From: Echinostoma caproni | Taxonomy: Eukaryota > Platyhelminthes > Trematoda > Plagiorchiida > Echinostomatidae | Assembly (NCBI GenBank): GCA_900618425.1 | Contig: UZAN01039906.1 | Location: 22,860 to 86,859, forward strand | DNA length: 64,000 nt | Direction: 5' to 3' | Shown here: one piece after another, positions 1 to 12,400 of the stretch | How the letters are laid out: the number at the start of each line of letters is the position of its first letter | Numbering within the stretch: position 1 is the stretch's first letter | The notes under the pieces: model-generated | The model's input: the letters and a program-made list of their open reading frames with translations, nothing else | What the model was told of the DNA's origin: nothing | Database searches by the model: none | Program-made: the position numbers and the translations under genes

Positions 1-502
1 TCCTCTCGTACCATCTCTCGCAAATCCCTTTCGTCAGTGGCATGCGGTAGTATTTAGTTCCCCAGAACATAGGAGAAATGAGTCTTGTGCCGCATAAAAA
101 TAGCTCTGCATTTGGGAACGTTGAACTCCATGTCGTTGGTGAATGGCCATCGGTGGGCTGCATTGATCGTTTGTTGGAGTGCTATATAATCCTCTGGATG
201 TGTTACAGTTCTCTAGATCTTAGCGTCGTCCGCAAATAGCAGTGTAAAAGGCCCAGGGACATATGGCAGGTCGTTTACGAATGCAAGAAAGAGACGAGGC
301 CCCAGTACAGAGCCTTGAAGAACCCCTCGGGCAGTGGTGATAGGTTCACCAACACGAACTGAAATGGTTCTTTGTCGGAGAAACTCGTAGATCCAGTCCA
401 AAACCAAACCTCTTACTTCGTAGTTGTAGAGTTTTCGCAGTAGAATTTGGTGGTTTACTGGATCAAATGCTTTGGAGAAGTTCAAATAGGCTATATCCAA
501 TA
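1..502 (-). mobile_element. Non-LTR retrotransposon reverse transcriptase remnant, runs off window start
   Basis: The minus strand encodes part of the reverse transcriptase of a LINE-like element. Codons from 500 down to 213 are open and contain, in order, SKAFDPVNHQ, GVLQGSVLGPRLF and the catalytic FADD box in LFADDAKI. Right after this box the frame meets a TAG at 210-212, where relatives usually have a tryptophan, and then stays readable through FNVPKCRAIF to a TAA at 54-56. TDERDL follows, a motif typical of this part of CR1/Jockey-like proteins. The copy is therefore a broken pseudogene. It is cut at about 502, where unrelated gypsy sequence begins, and its 3' part lies outside the window. 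Recognition as a reverse transcriptase is firm; the clade is inferred. Confidence 0.88.
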
Positions 503-513
503 GTTGACCTGCA

Positions 514-1471
514 TTGAAGGATTTCGTTCACTCATCTCGTGCAAGAAGAAGATTTGTGATGCACAAACGCCGTGAATTCATCCTTTATTCGAACAAACAG
601 GCGTCAAAATGGAACTATGGTGATCGATTGGAAGAACAACTATGTGATCGTCTCATTGCTGCAATCAACAACACCTCAATACAAAGTAAAATGTTGGAAA
701 AGAGAGGCATCACGTTTGCCAAGGCCCCAAACGTTTATGAGCAAAGGGGTGATTTGTGTGCCTCTACAAATGCGGACACTCCCGTGTTATTCCATTGTAA
801 TCAACGAAACCATTACGTGATGCACCCAGTGTTCATAATTTACTCGCGGTTCCTCAAGTACGGAGTTCAAACCGAACGCAACCGAAGACAGCGACTAACC
901 GCTGCTTTTCATGTGAAGATTACCGTCTTCAGTTCGATTTTTCGGTTACGTAATGCCACTTGCCATACATGCGGTAAGATGAGCCAAATCCGCAAGATGT
1001 GCTGAATGCCCAAGTGCAACCTCGTCGATTTCCATATTCCAAAGGCAGATGAGAATTCAACCCTAATCAACACGCTGCAAACCAGTAAACCCAGCAACCA
1101 GTTCGTGTTCGCCCCACTGATGTTGGAGTCTGGTATGGAGCATCGATTCATCATGGACACAGGAAGCAGCGAATCTATCCTACCGAAATTCAGCACTCAC
1201 TGCGATTTGTCTCAATGCCGCTCTAGCCCCGACTTCACTGCGCATTCATGGGGTTACCGGCCATCAATTGCAATTAATTGGCGAAACGGTGTTGTGCTTT
1301 CAATCTGAGTTCGGTGTGTCAATCCGTGCGTGCTCAAGGTTACGATGCCTGTGTACACAGACGAAACGAATTTGCGCATCCCAATTCACCAAAACGCAAG
1401 TTTTCGGTCTGACAATTAGAAAATGTAAATCCCTGTTCGTAGGTCGATTGGTTTACGTAAGAAGACACTGA
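514..1471 (+). mobile_element. Ty3/gypsy-like gag-protease remnant
   Basis: A plus-strand frame from 514 reads as the C-terminal part of a gypsy-type gag: DRLEEQLCDRLIAAINN and KMLEKRGITFAKA are typical of the capsid region. A degraded zinc knuckle follows (CHTCGKMSQIRKMC, with the expected histidine replaced). After a stop at about 1003-1005 the same frame continues at 1006 into an aspartic protease core, FIMDTGSSESILPK, whose DTGS is the active site. A shift at about 1265 is needed to reach QLIGETVL in another frame. No reverse transcriptase, integrase or LTR is recognisable downstream. Stops and frameshifts show it is dead. The element would have encoded particle and protease proteins for retrotransposition. 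The lineage within gypsy is not resolved. Confidence 0.75.
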
Positions 1472-1474
1472 TTT

Positions 1475-2215
1475 TTGGTACAACAATGGATTAAAAATAT
1501 ACCATATGCCAAGTGTCGAAAGTTTAAAGCGTGATAACTGGTTTGGAAAAATCAAAGGTCAAATCATAGATAGGTAACAAGTCGTTTATTTACATCGTAC
1601 AATCGATCGACAAACGACCGATAAAAGACGTTGAACGAATTTGGAGTATGGAGGGCATAGATCACGTCACCGGTAACGGTAAAATTGTATGTTGCTCTAT
1701 GCGAAAGCCTTTAACTATTGAGATCACGACCATAATCCGTGGGTAGTGGCGACAGGAACAAGGTTTCAAATGGTGTTCAGTAGTACTTTGTATCATTTGT
1801 TCGTTTGTACCAGGTGTGTCAACCGCCAAGTTGTTATTCAGCAGATCACAGAATTTGTCCCTCACTAAATGTATTCGTCAGCCACCTTAAGCGACCTGGG
1901 TAACTATATTAGATTCGACAACCGGGACGTGTCTGGCGTGGTAGGATAGGAGCGGACTAGGTCGATCGGTGTAGTGGAACCACTTCGAAGCTACTTCATG
2001 GCTTTCAAATGATATGCTGTTAATGCGGTGGGAAATTTAGTCAGGGTAATCACTGGGTCGGTAAAGCCTCACATTTATCTTTACAAAAAACCGCATCTGA
2101 TCCAATGAGAACAGGTGTGATGTTATGCGGATAAACATAGTTAATTTGATGAATTCGTCATGTAAATCAGGCATAAGCTGATTCGACTTGGTTTATTCCC
2201 ATGCAACAACCAATG
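1475..2215. other. Intergenic, nothing recognised
   Basis: AT-rich sequence between the gypsy remnant and the first SINE. It might be eroded downstream parts of the same gypsy element, but no conserved polymerase or integrase motif is legible. Confidence 0.5.
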
Positions 2216-2217
2216 AG

Positions 2218-2458
2218 GTGGTGAAAGTTTCCAACCCAGTCGTAACCCTGGCAACTAGTACTGACATGAGCAAGGACCGATACTCGTAACAAGCTAGTAT
2301 GGACGGGATGTGCTATATGGTGCAAATTAAAATTTAAAAAAATCGGTCTAATCAGCTGGTCGGTGGCCTGTGTTCTACCGGGTTCAGTCCCCAGTTGGGT
2401 CGATGTATTCGCACAGCTGATGAAACCCAACCAGATCAGAACAGCTGTCCAGTGCTTT
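2218..2458 (+). repeat. tRNA-derived SINE, family A, copy 1
   Basis: This stretch aligns by eye along its length with 33570-33832 and 28503-28730. Shared blocks include the start (TTTCCAACC then CTAACC or GTAACC), CCCCAGTTGGGTCGATG, ATTCGCAC, GCTGATGA and a tail ending ACAGCTGTCCAGTGCTT. A polymerase III B-box-like sequence GGGTTCAGTCC is at 2380-2390. The A box is damaged here (GGTGGCCTGTG) by a short deletion relative to the 33.7-kb copy. The family is mobilised by LINE machinery by analogy with other SINEs; that is inference. Confidence 0.65.
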
Positions 2459-2459
2459 T

Positions 2460-5300
2460 CAGCTTTTCAGCTCACACCACATTTACACGGCGAATTCACC
2501 ATAAAAATACAGTTAACCTGATTCAAAACAAAACCCCAATTAGTTGACAAACGCAAATGCGACAAGGCACAAGTCATTTTGACCTCGTCACAGTATTCTG
2601 CAAAATCATATCCACCATACTGAACTGTACACAAATAATTCCACTACTTCCCGAAACAATAAGAAATCACCATTTGAGAAAAGTGAATCAACATGTTTTG
2701 CTGTTCGTTCGTCAGAATCATCTTTTGGAAAAGAGCAATGGTAACAAATTTTGGACCGTTCCGGAATTGGAATGAAGCAGATCAACGATTATTTCAATGG
2801 TAATAACAAGACTGATTGATCTACTGTGACCGATGTCAACACTATACGGTACCATATTAGATCCCATATAAATGCATGAGAGACCCATCACTTAGATACA
2901 GTCCATTGTACGGATCGCTGCTCTTATTCGAGACCTTTCGCACAGAAACATCAAAAGGATTGAACTCAGCAGAGAAACAAAATGAGGTGATTCATAGTAC
3001 TTTGGTGATAGACAGGTTTCTTATCGTCCAGTCCAATCCCACGCCAATCCTGGGGGGATGTGTCGTATTTGGTCTGGCACTCCATATCCGCGCCTTAAGT
3101 TGGCTAGCTCCCCTAGTTAATAACCCATCCTCGTGACTGTTGGCTTTACCTCGTTTGCTGTTCCTTGCACAATAGAAAATATCTACCTCAATGCGCTTTA
3201 AAACACTTTGTTCAAAGGTATCCCATCCATGCAAACAGAACTGCCTTTTCAGATCCGGGAACCGATCAATATTCGCTGTTCCAGGTGCACCTCCATATTT
3301 CCGGGCACTGCACATGTACGTTCAAATGGATAGAGTTACTAAAAATTCACAGTGAGACGGCAAGGTTGTTATGATCAGTACCTGGTATAATTGAGTGGGA
3401 ACAACACCACTCCCTTCTTCATACACGTTTGACACTCCTAGTCCATCAATGTAAGAAGTTCCCGCTGTCAATATTTTGGGGATATTCGGCTTCGGAATGA
3501 TATTCGTGTAGAATTCGCGAAATAAACTCCTATGACACTTGTGCGTGATATTAAACCGTGTTGGTTACTAAACTGCAACTAACCCAGTTATTGGTGTTCC
3601 ATTAAAGTGATTTTGAGCGTGTTAAATCTGTCTGCCACCCTGCACCTTCACCTTCTGTTTCACACATTTGTTCAGTTATCTGACTGTTGTTTAACATTTT
3701 CTGAACTCAGGCATATCATTATTGATCACCAAACTTTTGATGTCACGAATGACCACATCTATTCATTCACTTATCAAACTCATATTGTGATGGAAGGTGG
3801 TACAAAGAGGGCCCCGGCTATCGAACGAATCAATAATGGGGCCCATCCAACCGCGCGGACGTAGCGGCTGCAAGTACTTCGAGAGACAATGTTGACTACC
3901 ACCCGAAACAAAAGAATCAACAATTACAACCCGACAGAAAATCCGCAGCTAGCCAGAAAGATATACACTGAATGCCACTTCGTCGGAGCTGTCGATCAAC
4001 GAATCTCGCGCTACGATCGGGTCAAACCAGCCGGAATGGCGAGCGAAAGAAGAGGCATCGTACGTGCCAAGTGTCGACCAAAACCAGCAGGGATTGACCA
4101 GCATAAAGAGGCATGAGTCATCCTGCCGCGCGGTTAAGAATTGAATGTATATAATTGAACGCGTAAACTGGTTGTTTTTTAATTGGACCAATAAACGTTT
4201 TCCCAGCCAGCTCACCTTCTCGCCACAATATGACCTCACCCTTTTTTATGACCATTGTCCCTGACCGTGATATGTTACAATTCACTGCCCTACTGTTGTT
4301 ATCCAATTGCTCCACGGGTTTGCTTGATCAATTTGTGAATGACCTCCTAGTTTACTCATGCGCTACACAAATCCATATTCGTAGGTGTGCTTTCTGACAC
4401 AAATTCACTTCACGCTCGTTTTTTCATGAATCAGTGATCTTTCTCGTTCGCACGGTTAACTCTCGATTGGCATTTTTCATTTCGCCAGATCGGGCCTGTT
4501 CTGTTAGGAAAGGACATGACTTGAGATGTGTTGTCTACACATTTGCAACTCTTGATAATTACAGAGCCGCATTATTAGTCGCTAGTGTTTGGAGTCGAAT
4601 AAGCCTCGAAAATATGTGGACCTTCAACGTCAGCCCAGACAATCGTATACATTTCCCAGTGGTACAAAACACGGACTTTTTATTGGAAGACTAGCTAACC
4701 TGGGATTAATAAAATTTTAACGGATCAGATGCCATTCGTGATTTGGTTGCTTCCGTTACCTTATGTTGGATGTCGTATACATCTGTCTACCTATAAAAAG
4801 CATGTTGGATGAAACTGGGCGTTCACCACACTCGTACCAAAGCGTAAACGTTATCTATTTGATGGTGGATTACATTTTCTGGATCTCGTTGAGTGACACT
4901 TTACCACCACATGATTGTTTGTTTGGCTGAATCATAAACTCTGTCGACTGGCGTTCGCTCTTCCTCTCCAAGGCAAACCAAATTAGGCCAAGTTTCAGCA
5001 CAATATGTAGAGCATAAAATAACAGTTTGGGGACTGATGAATTTCATAACCCTTGTTCACCACAAGCAGAGTACCCAAGATTGAATTGTGCACTTCACAT
5101 GTACCGTCTGCACGTCCCAAATACTTCACGAACACAGCTTAGGGATCAGCGGTTCGTCTAACTGAACGGTTTGACCGATTACGGTTGTCATGTAAAGCTC
5201 AACCCCATTGAAGACAATCTGAAAATATACTTGGAGTAGTCAGCTCCAATAGCTTGATAATGTTAATATATACCAGCAAAACATGTTCTTCCTGTTTTAT
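2460..5300. other. Intergenic, nothing recognised
   Basis: Short open frames only, none longer than 107 codons and none with a recognisable motif. No repeat family used elsewhere in the window was spotted here. Confidence 0.5.
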
Positions 5301-5304
5301 TGAC

Positions 5305-5455
5305 TTTAAAAATGTACAATAAACTTTCAGAAAGGAGGCTGCGGCCAAACAAACGTTGTCTGGGAAAATAAAGGTGGGTAGAGTTTAAGTGGTTCGAACT
5401 CAGGGCTCCTCGACGACATTACAACTCTGGCACCACCACCAGATAAGTTAGCGTG
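5305..5455 (-). repeat. tRNA-derived SINE, family C, diverged copy on minus strand
   Basis: Read on the plus strand it shares with the copy at 50215-50385 the order AATGTACAAT, AACTTTCAG, a GGCTG(C) block, a GGGAA(T)A block and a GGTTCGAACTC block, the last being the B box read in reverse. The full-length plus-strand copy at 30990-31195 gives the same order when reverse complemented. Divergence is clearly higher than for the other copies. Confidence 0.55.
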
Positions 5456-5474
5456 GATTAGACAGTGTACATAG

Positions 5475-5585
5475 GTGTGGTCAGAAGCAGCTGAAAAACC
5501 TTTGGACTGTTGGTGGTGGAAGGACCACCGAGGTGAAAATGTTGTTTGCAGACACGTCGTGATCAGGCTAGGCAACGTCATCAGT
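5475..5585 (+). repeat. Possible SINE family D relative, head-to-head with the preceding SINE
   Basis: Contains GGACCACCGAGGT at about 5522-5534 followed 16 bases later by GACACGTCGTGA. The element at 50398-50520 has TTCCACCGAGGT followed 18 bases later by GACACAGTGA. The A-box end is not legible here. The call rests on these blocks and on the shared neighbourhood: both sit just beyond the 5' end of a minus-strand family C SINE. Confidence 0.3.
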
Positions 5586-5599
5586 ACGACAAAAGGTCT

Positions 5600-8500
5600 G
5601 CAAGTATCAATTCCACCTCGGAGAACCCTCCAACACCAACAAACGCATCCTGAATTACAATCATTCGGTATTCAGACCTTTGGACTATTTTAGCCTTACG
5701 AGTTGACTATAGAGGCTATAGACATCTGCTCAGTATAGTTGCAATACGCGACTCATGCTTATGTCAGCAGTGACTGCACAGTAAGGATCCAAAAGTGCTA
5801 TCTAGCGGTTCCAACACACATGTTGACCGCTAAACATGGGTATTGAAACAATTGCACAATAGTGAACAATCTGTTCAACGCCCTAGTTCTACAACAGGGA
5901 ATACATTGCTCTATGATATTATTTTTTCTGTCTATGTGAAATCGATATCACCTCAATCTTGTTCCATACTGCTCGCATCCAGGTTGAGCCACGCGATTTG
6001 TCACTGGTGAGTCACTCGGTGTTTGCCTCTCTCACCGCAAGCAGTTTGTAGCAACGTGTTCGAGAAGCCCGACAAAGGTTCACCCTATATCTCTCGTGAC
6101 TGGGTTGTCTGGACTTGGATCTCTTCGTCTGTGACACACCAAAGTGGGGGACTCGTCACAAAACAATCACCCCCAAATAGATCGGCGAGGATGGTTCTTG
6201 TTAGGACTATCCGGGGTGGAGGGGGGGGGGGTTGACGAAGAGCCAATTATTTCATGTCTAAAACAATGGGTGGAAATATACCAAGCCACTTTATTTTAAT
6301 GACAATTTCGGTTCATCCCTCATTCTGTTCGGCAGTAGACAAGAATGCAAATGTGACTGGCCGGTGAGACGATGTGAGCAGTACGAGCATTTGAAGTTAG
6401 GTCATCGTCACCGTTCGGCTGGACTAGATAATAATGAGGTAAATGCCATCAACACGAGAACCTAATGGTCACTCATTAGAACCAGGAACCGAAACCTTGT
6501 AGCTTGAAATGGTGAACCAATTAATCTCCCACTAACATGCGCAAGGTGTTGAATGGGACAAAATTCATTCCGATTGGTACTGATCCATGCAGTGCCTTAC
6601 GTGCTACTACAGTAAGATCCTTCTGTGGAAGTTCATTGTGCATCCAACGACGGGGTATCGCAAGCTGATTATTGGTTCTTCGGCAGAGATTCAACTGAAG
6701 TATCAGATTTACAGGCGCTTATTCTTTGATTCAAATACATATGAATTGGACGGGTATGAGCTGTTAAGGATGCCCAACCTAGGATGAAACAGTTATACAC
6801 GACTTCTAGTGCTTTTCTTGCCGTGTAACCCGAGTAGTATGGCCACATGATCCCTATCCCGTGGGAACGTGAAAATTGGGCTACGTTCATCTGTGCAATC
6901 AATCTCGGTTGATCTTTTTCAATCATTCATGCACATTTACGTGGTTACACCACAGGAAAAAACCTATAAACAGAAATGAAAATAGTTGTCTCAATGTGAT
7001 GGCTTCACCGCCAATAAGATGTTTAACTAGTATCTCTCAGTTCAAATGGGAAATTCGATCTATCAGTAATCGATTCTCAACCACCGAAGCAGGCATGAGA
7101 TTACTCATGGCAGTTTTGGAAATAATATTGGACAAAATTGTTTTAAATGTTCCTCAGAGTAAATTTACCCCCCTTCACCTCAATAAATCAAATTTGCAGG
7201 GTACCAATCAAAGTTTGGCACGGATACAAAATGGAATGTTTTTTTTGTAGACGCCTCAAACGGCAATTGTTGTTTCGAAATGGTCAAATTTCGTCGTGAA
7301 CTACAAAACCGAACCCGGAACACCCTTCTGGGGATGCAGTGGAATCCGGCCCAAGATAAGTTGCATTCGAGTAGAACTTCTAGAAGCGTCACGAAAGTAT
7401 GTTGCAGAATGGGCATCATTAGCAATTGGTCAAATACCATGAGAGACAGTTTGTTTTCAGTTTCAAATCCTATGTGCAAAAGGAAGACCAAACAGCTTCG
7501 GGACCCCCAAAAGCCTTCGAAATCTGTCCCAACCGGAGTTCGCTTCGGTGCATTGATGATGTTGTAATCTGTCATTGGATAAAAGTCCCGTAGTAGTCGC
7601 AGTGGGAGAATAAAGTACATGAAACGACTAACACTTTTCTTTGAGATCTTGAGAGCAGCATAAAAATAAAAGCAGAAGATCGAGAAAGGGGATATCAGCA
7701 AAACTGAAATTCTACAGAAAAACAGTGAACTAGATACCAGCACTTTTACCGAACCGAAACCACGTGTAAGGCAGATGCCTTTTATGCATAGATTACATGA
7801 ACTACATGAAAGAGGGATTCCTCCGCATCCCATGCTTTCAATGTATCCGTCAATTAAGCACTAATTCACACAGTGGCTTGCAAAGGGTAAGCGAATACTA
7901 TATACGGATTTCTTTCCGTTTAAAAGTCATTTTGCCGGATTTCGATCATCGTAAACACCTTCTCGAACATTTAAATGTCGTCTCATTATTTTTAAACGTT
8001 ACGTTCTGAGGAGAGGGAGGAGGGGCGGGCTAGTGAAAGCAGTTGTTGTACATACCAATCAAGCTCTAGCAAGAATCTAGGTCTTGAATGTACAGTTCAT
8101 ATTCGATGGGACAAGCCACGAACAGATAGACAGTATAGCTATGAGAATTCCACTTAGTTCAGTCTTGGTTCGCATNTAAACTCTGGAACACAAACTGGAA
8201 TCTACCTGGAATTCTCAGTTGCTTTTTATCTTGCGTTATGCAAAAGACATCGGTGAGCTAGAGGTGCTACATCCAAACGTTGAATTGCCAATGGGATATG
8301 AACTTACACGAGGTTGTTACCACTTTGAATATACTTCTAATCGGAATTAGAAACGGCATGCGTCCAACATCCATTTTCTACCTACCCAAATGGACAGGAC
8401 AATACTCGAACTTTCAACGCCCCTACTCTTTGAGCTATAAGATAGTATTAATAATAACACTGATTACCTAGGTGGGTCTCTGTAGTCTGTGGCAAATAAA

Positions 8501-9370
8501 CTACAATTTTGGTGAACAACCTTACTGAGTTATGACTACCTTCTGGCGCTAAAGCAGCGACGTCAAATCTCCTTCACTAACTAATCTTCTTCCCCAGAAA
8601 TCCGTTTATTTTCTTTTTTAAGGTGAAGATGCTATCAAAGCCGTGACGAGATACATGTGTTTCACATTTAAACTACTGTTATCCAATAAAATACCCGCAC
8701 TGCCCCTGACCCCGTCAAACTGAGACAGACGCAATGTTTCAATCACTTCCAAACTACTAATGGATCACAGTGCTTCCTAAGGGCTGAACAAACTTTATTG
8801 ATCGAAATGAACCAACGATTCCAGAACCAATTGTCTCTTCCAGATGGAATGATTACGAGTGATTCGTTGAGCACATTGGCAGTGCATTGACAAATGATGC
8901 TTAGGTTGACCGAAGCCATCATGATCAGTCAGTTTAAGCCCAACTTGTGCATCAAAAAAAACATTTTTGACGCCTCTGATGCTGCTTTGATGATTCATTC
9001 CTACCCAATACCCTTTAACCAACATATCTTTATCACTCAATCCTCTGATCAATTGTCGGATTCCGTAATACGTCTCTAGAATTTTCCTTCCACAGCTTGC
9101 TTCACATTTCATAATCTATCTATGTTTCTGATTTCTTAATCGCGCTAGTGCTCAATCCCTTTTTGACGGGAATTTTATCCTACGATCAATCAGGTGAAAC
9201 TGATGGCCCCAATCAATTCGGCTCAGATTGTTCTTTGGCCGTGGTTTACCTGGTTCAGGTTAAAATAACCGTACTTAGGTCAATCAAGACTATTTTCCGG
9301 ACGTATCATTACTCAGTTATTTTATTAACTTAATTGGCAATATTTTCACACATCACAGTTCATTCAGTTG
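5600..9370. other. Intergenic with a G-run and an N
   Basis: A G-rich run lies at about 6214-6232 and a single N at 8176. A 217-codon stop-free minus frame (7180-7833) shows no domain. No feature with a supportable function is seen. Confidence 0.45.
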
Positions 9371-9377
9371 AGCATAC

Positions 9378-9531
9378 AGTTCGGATGTTCCAAACTCGTG
9401 CTTCCTCGTTCCCAATGCTAATCAGTAGTGCGTATCTGTCGTCCAGTGCAATTCCCGACACCGTCATTTCCGCGTGGACAGCGTGGTCTTGTCTCCAGTA
9501 CGGTCTCATTGCAGTTGCCCAGAAATACCTG
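9378..9531 (-). CDS. Candidate internal exon with a WD40 repeat
   Basis: On the minus strand this 154-base stretch is open in one frame and reads as a WD40 unit: a histidine-containing lead (QDHAVHAEM), then SGIALDDRYALLIS, then GNEEARVWNIRT ending in the usual W-N-x-R-T strand. It is bounded by a plausible acceptor (TTCAG before 9531) and donor (GTATGC at 9377-9372). WD40 repeats build beta-propeller scaffolds for protein complexes; which protein this belongs to cannot be told from one blade. No second blade was recognised within a few kilobases, which is compatible with long fluke introns but also with chance or a pseudogene. Confidence 0.42.
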
Positions 9532-10694
9532 CTGAACTTCCTTCAAGCGGTGTCCTCAATACAAGTCAGTCTATTCGTATGAAATGACAGCCACTAAGAC
9601 TGACTTTTATCAGTGTTATGTTAGCAAACCTGATTAGGTTATCAGGATTTTCTTCTTTTTCTAACATTTCGTCGATTTATTTATCTGTGTTACGTTTCGT
9701 TATCTGTGACAAAATGTACGAAGTACTTTTTTATGCCCATTAGACTAAGACACTTAAATGGCTATCGCCGAAGAGGTCACCTGAATAAAGTAAAGTCAAT
9801 AATTCCCATCGCGATATTTGGTATGGTGGATTCACATACGCTCCAATCAAGCTATAAAAAGGGCAAAACGCCGTTCTAGTTCTTCCCATGTGTACGGTTG
9901 ACTGGACAATCTGAGGATTTCCAGTTACTTTTCAGTTATGGATTTGTACCAACTAACCTTCAGATCCCTTCGTTCACGCAAAATCCACAATTCTATTAGT
10001 CCTTTGGGAAACATCAGATTTCAGCTTCCTTCCAGATAGAACTTATCAGTAGGGAATATTCGCCATAACACCAAGGCATCAAACTCCAGACCAAGCACAT
10101 GAAGGGCGTGTGTGTTGGAACTATGCAAACCGGCTCAGACTGGAGATGACTAGAAGTTCCAATTCATGTTTGTTTTCATAAACCATGAATCAGTTCATTT
10201 TGACCCCACTTCTCCGATCGAAATACCCTTTCCCCCACCAAGTAGGGTTTATTTTGCATGCTTGCGTGTACGGATGAGCTCTAATGAGAAAATTCCATCG
10301 GGATTGAGTGCTTCCTGAATGAATAGTTAACTAGGTTAACTGGGGATAATGCATGACCATAGATGAGTGAAGCTTACTTCATATCCCAAACCCGGGGATT
10401 TTGATGGGGATGAAGTCTGAATGGCAATCAGTGCATCTTATAATATCACGTTTGATTCAGTCCTTAGGGCCGTGCATAGGTACCAGAAATTAGAGGTGGA
10501 CTTGGGTATGGAAGTCACTTCTTGGGAGTTAGGTAATCATCCACCATTTAAATATATTTTTTGGCAACTGAAATCTCTGTGTGATGACAGACAAACAGCA
10601 CTAGAGAGCTGGGTCATCTTTCAGTGGAATCAGTAGCTTTGCATACTTTATCGTCTGTCCCTACCGGATCTCGAACCGCGAGTCTTCGAGTTGA

Positions 10695-10850
10695 CTGTGG
10701 AATGTGTAGCTCAGGGGGTAAAGGTTTTGACTCCCAACTCAAACGTTGGAGCTTCGTGTGTGGCTGAAATATAAAATGTATGCACTGTAGTCAAATCCCA
10801 ACAGGGACGAAACAGTTGTCCTCTGCGCTCCTTGTCAATCGTCAAAGAGA
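10695..10850 (+). repeat. tRNA-derived SINE, family E
   Basis: Begins with a clear polymerase III A-box sequence GTAGCTCAGGGGGTAA at 10706 and has a weak B-box-like AGTCAAATCCC about 80 bases on. The tail GAAACAGTTGTCCTCTGCG matches the tail module of family A (ACAGTTGTCCAATGC near 33818). The larger than normal A-B spacing and poor pairing argue against a working tRNA. Confidence 0.5.
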
Positions 10851-11110
10851 TTTCTGTTTCAGATAATCAGTTCAACCCTAAATGAATTATTTTTCACGAA
10901 TACTCCCAAGTAACTTTGAGTTAAATGTGGTGTGAATTCGATTTGGATTGCCCAGCTAAGGATTTATCAGAATGATAAGGTGAAACAGTTTACAGTTATT
11001 GACTTGGTTTAAACATCATTTTTATCGGACTGCATTATGATTAGATTTTCATGATGTCTAACTGAGCATGGATTATGAAATCAACTGCCTGTTAACTTAT
11101 TTTCGTGGGG

Positions 11111-11164
11111 CATCTATCGGCCACGCATCTATCGACATCTATCTATCTATCGACATCTATCGAC
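11111..11164. repeat. Short tandem repeat, CATCTATCGA-type units
   Basis: Imperfect repetition of a 10-base unit CATCTATCGA mixed with CTAT tetramers over about 54 bases. Confidence 0.8.
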
Positions 11165-12035
11165 AAGAGATCGGGAATATGATGCGGCCTGACTGAGGTC
11201 CTTTTGAATCAGGTCAGAGAATAGTGAGGGAAACCGAAGGAAATGATTGAGAAATAAAACAATTTTGGTTACTGGAGGAAATATCACATTTAAACTCGTA
11301 CCGAATCGCTTCAGCTGATGAATGTGAAACGATTAACGACGCCTTTTATGTATGGGGTTCATTCGGAGTCATCTTAAGTCAAGAATGCATTTTACTCACC
11401 CATTGCCGACAGAATGTCCGGCGGAGAAAGTTCTCACTTTCGGTTTGGTATATATGCGATTAAAATGGATTTACCAATATGCCATTGAGTAAATAAGCAA
11501 TGATTTGTGTTCAGGTTAAAGAATATTGCTCCTAATGGTGATACTTAAGTATTTTACGGCGTAAACTGTAAAACGTTGATCAGAATGATTGTGGAGAGCA
11601 GATCACCAACACGATAATGTTGGATGTGAAACACATTCAACCGATTTGAAAAGACCAATGGAGAAGACATAGCCACTTCAAATGTTGTGAATAAGTGAGA
11701 CATTATCAGGGAAATTAGTGAAGAGAAGCAGTCTGTGATAGACGATTATCATTCACAAACTGGAAAATGTGAGTAGAACAAAATCTAGCGAGATAAAACG
11801 TTTCAAGTCAGAGCTTATCCATAATTGCTGATCAGTGATTTGGTTGCTCTTCGTGCATTGAGTCCAATTGTGTTTAAACAAATCAACAAAATGCACGAGG
11901 TCGCCAAAACAGTCGCTTGCAAAGCAGGGCAGGAACGATAAATCTAAATTCATTTAGGGTTTCTGCCACATAATGAGTGGGACTGACTGACTATCCAACA
12001 GACGTTGAAGGTGGGTAATTTTGTTGAATCATCAC

Positions 12036-12400
12036 CAAATTTCAAATTCAAATTCAAATTTTTATTATGGGTAAATTGCAAAGCTGATGCTTATTCAATC
12101 CCATAGGATCTGTACACACTGGGTTCGGTCATTAATAAATAGCCAGTCATAAAGTTCACTCACGAGTGCTGAAAAGTGAGGTGTTTCAGTGCTTCATCCA
12201 GTCGTGACTTGAATGAATCAATAGATGGTGAACAAACAACTTGAGTTTAAAGAGAATTTCAGGTATTAGAAACTCCGTGGCTGAAAGAGTGACGCCTGCA
12301 GTCTAGCCGATTCTTACTGAGTAAACTTTAAACTGATCTCTGAGGTGACCATTCGTGGATAGTGTTGGCAGAGTACTACACTCAAAACAAAGAGGCGGCA
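12036..12400 (-). mobile_element. CR1/Jockey-like non-LTR retrotransposon, 3' end
   Basis: The minus strand encodes the extreme C-terminus of a LINE reverse transcriptase: VSNT*NSL*TQVVCSPS and IDSFKSRLDEALKHLTF. This fits the usual W-N-S-L-P...V-V...S-F-K-x-R-L-D ending, with TGA and TAA at positions where W and P are expected. A 3' untranslated region of about 150 bases follows and ends in a TTTGAA tandem tail (12040-12060 read in reverse), typical of CR1-like elements. The copy is 5'-truncated near 12400 and dead. Confidence 0.78.

Noticed and set aside
7180..7833. Longest N-free open frame apart from the heat shock gene (217 codons, minus strand)
   Set aside because: No recognisable domain, odd composition, no splice or promoter context. 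The opposite strand has LLGMQWNPAQDKL, which faintly recalls a BEL/Pao polymerase motif, but nothing around it supports that.
8795..9112. 105-codon minus-strand frame
   Set aside because: Reads smoothly but matches no family I know, with no splice or promoter support; could be chance.
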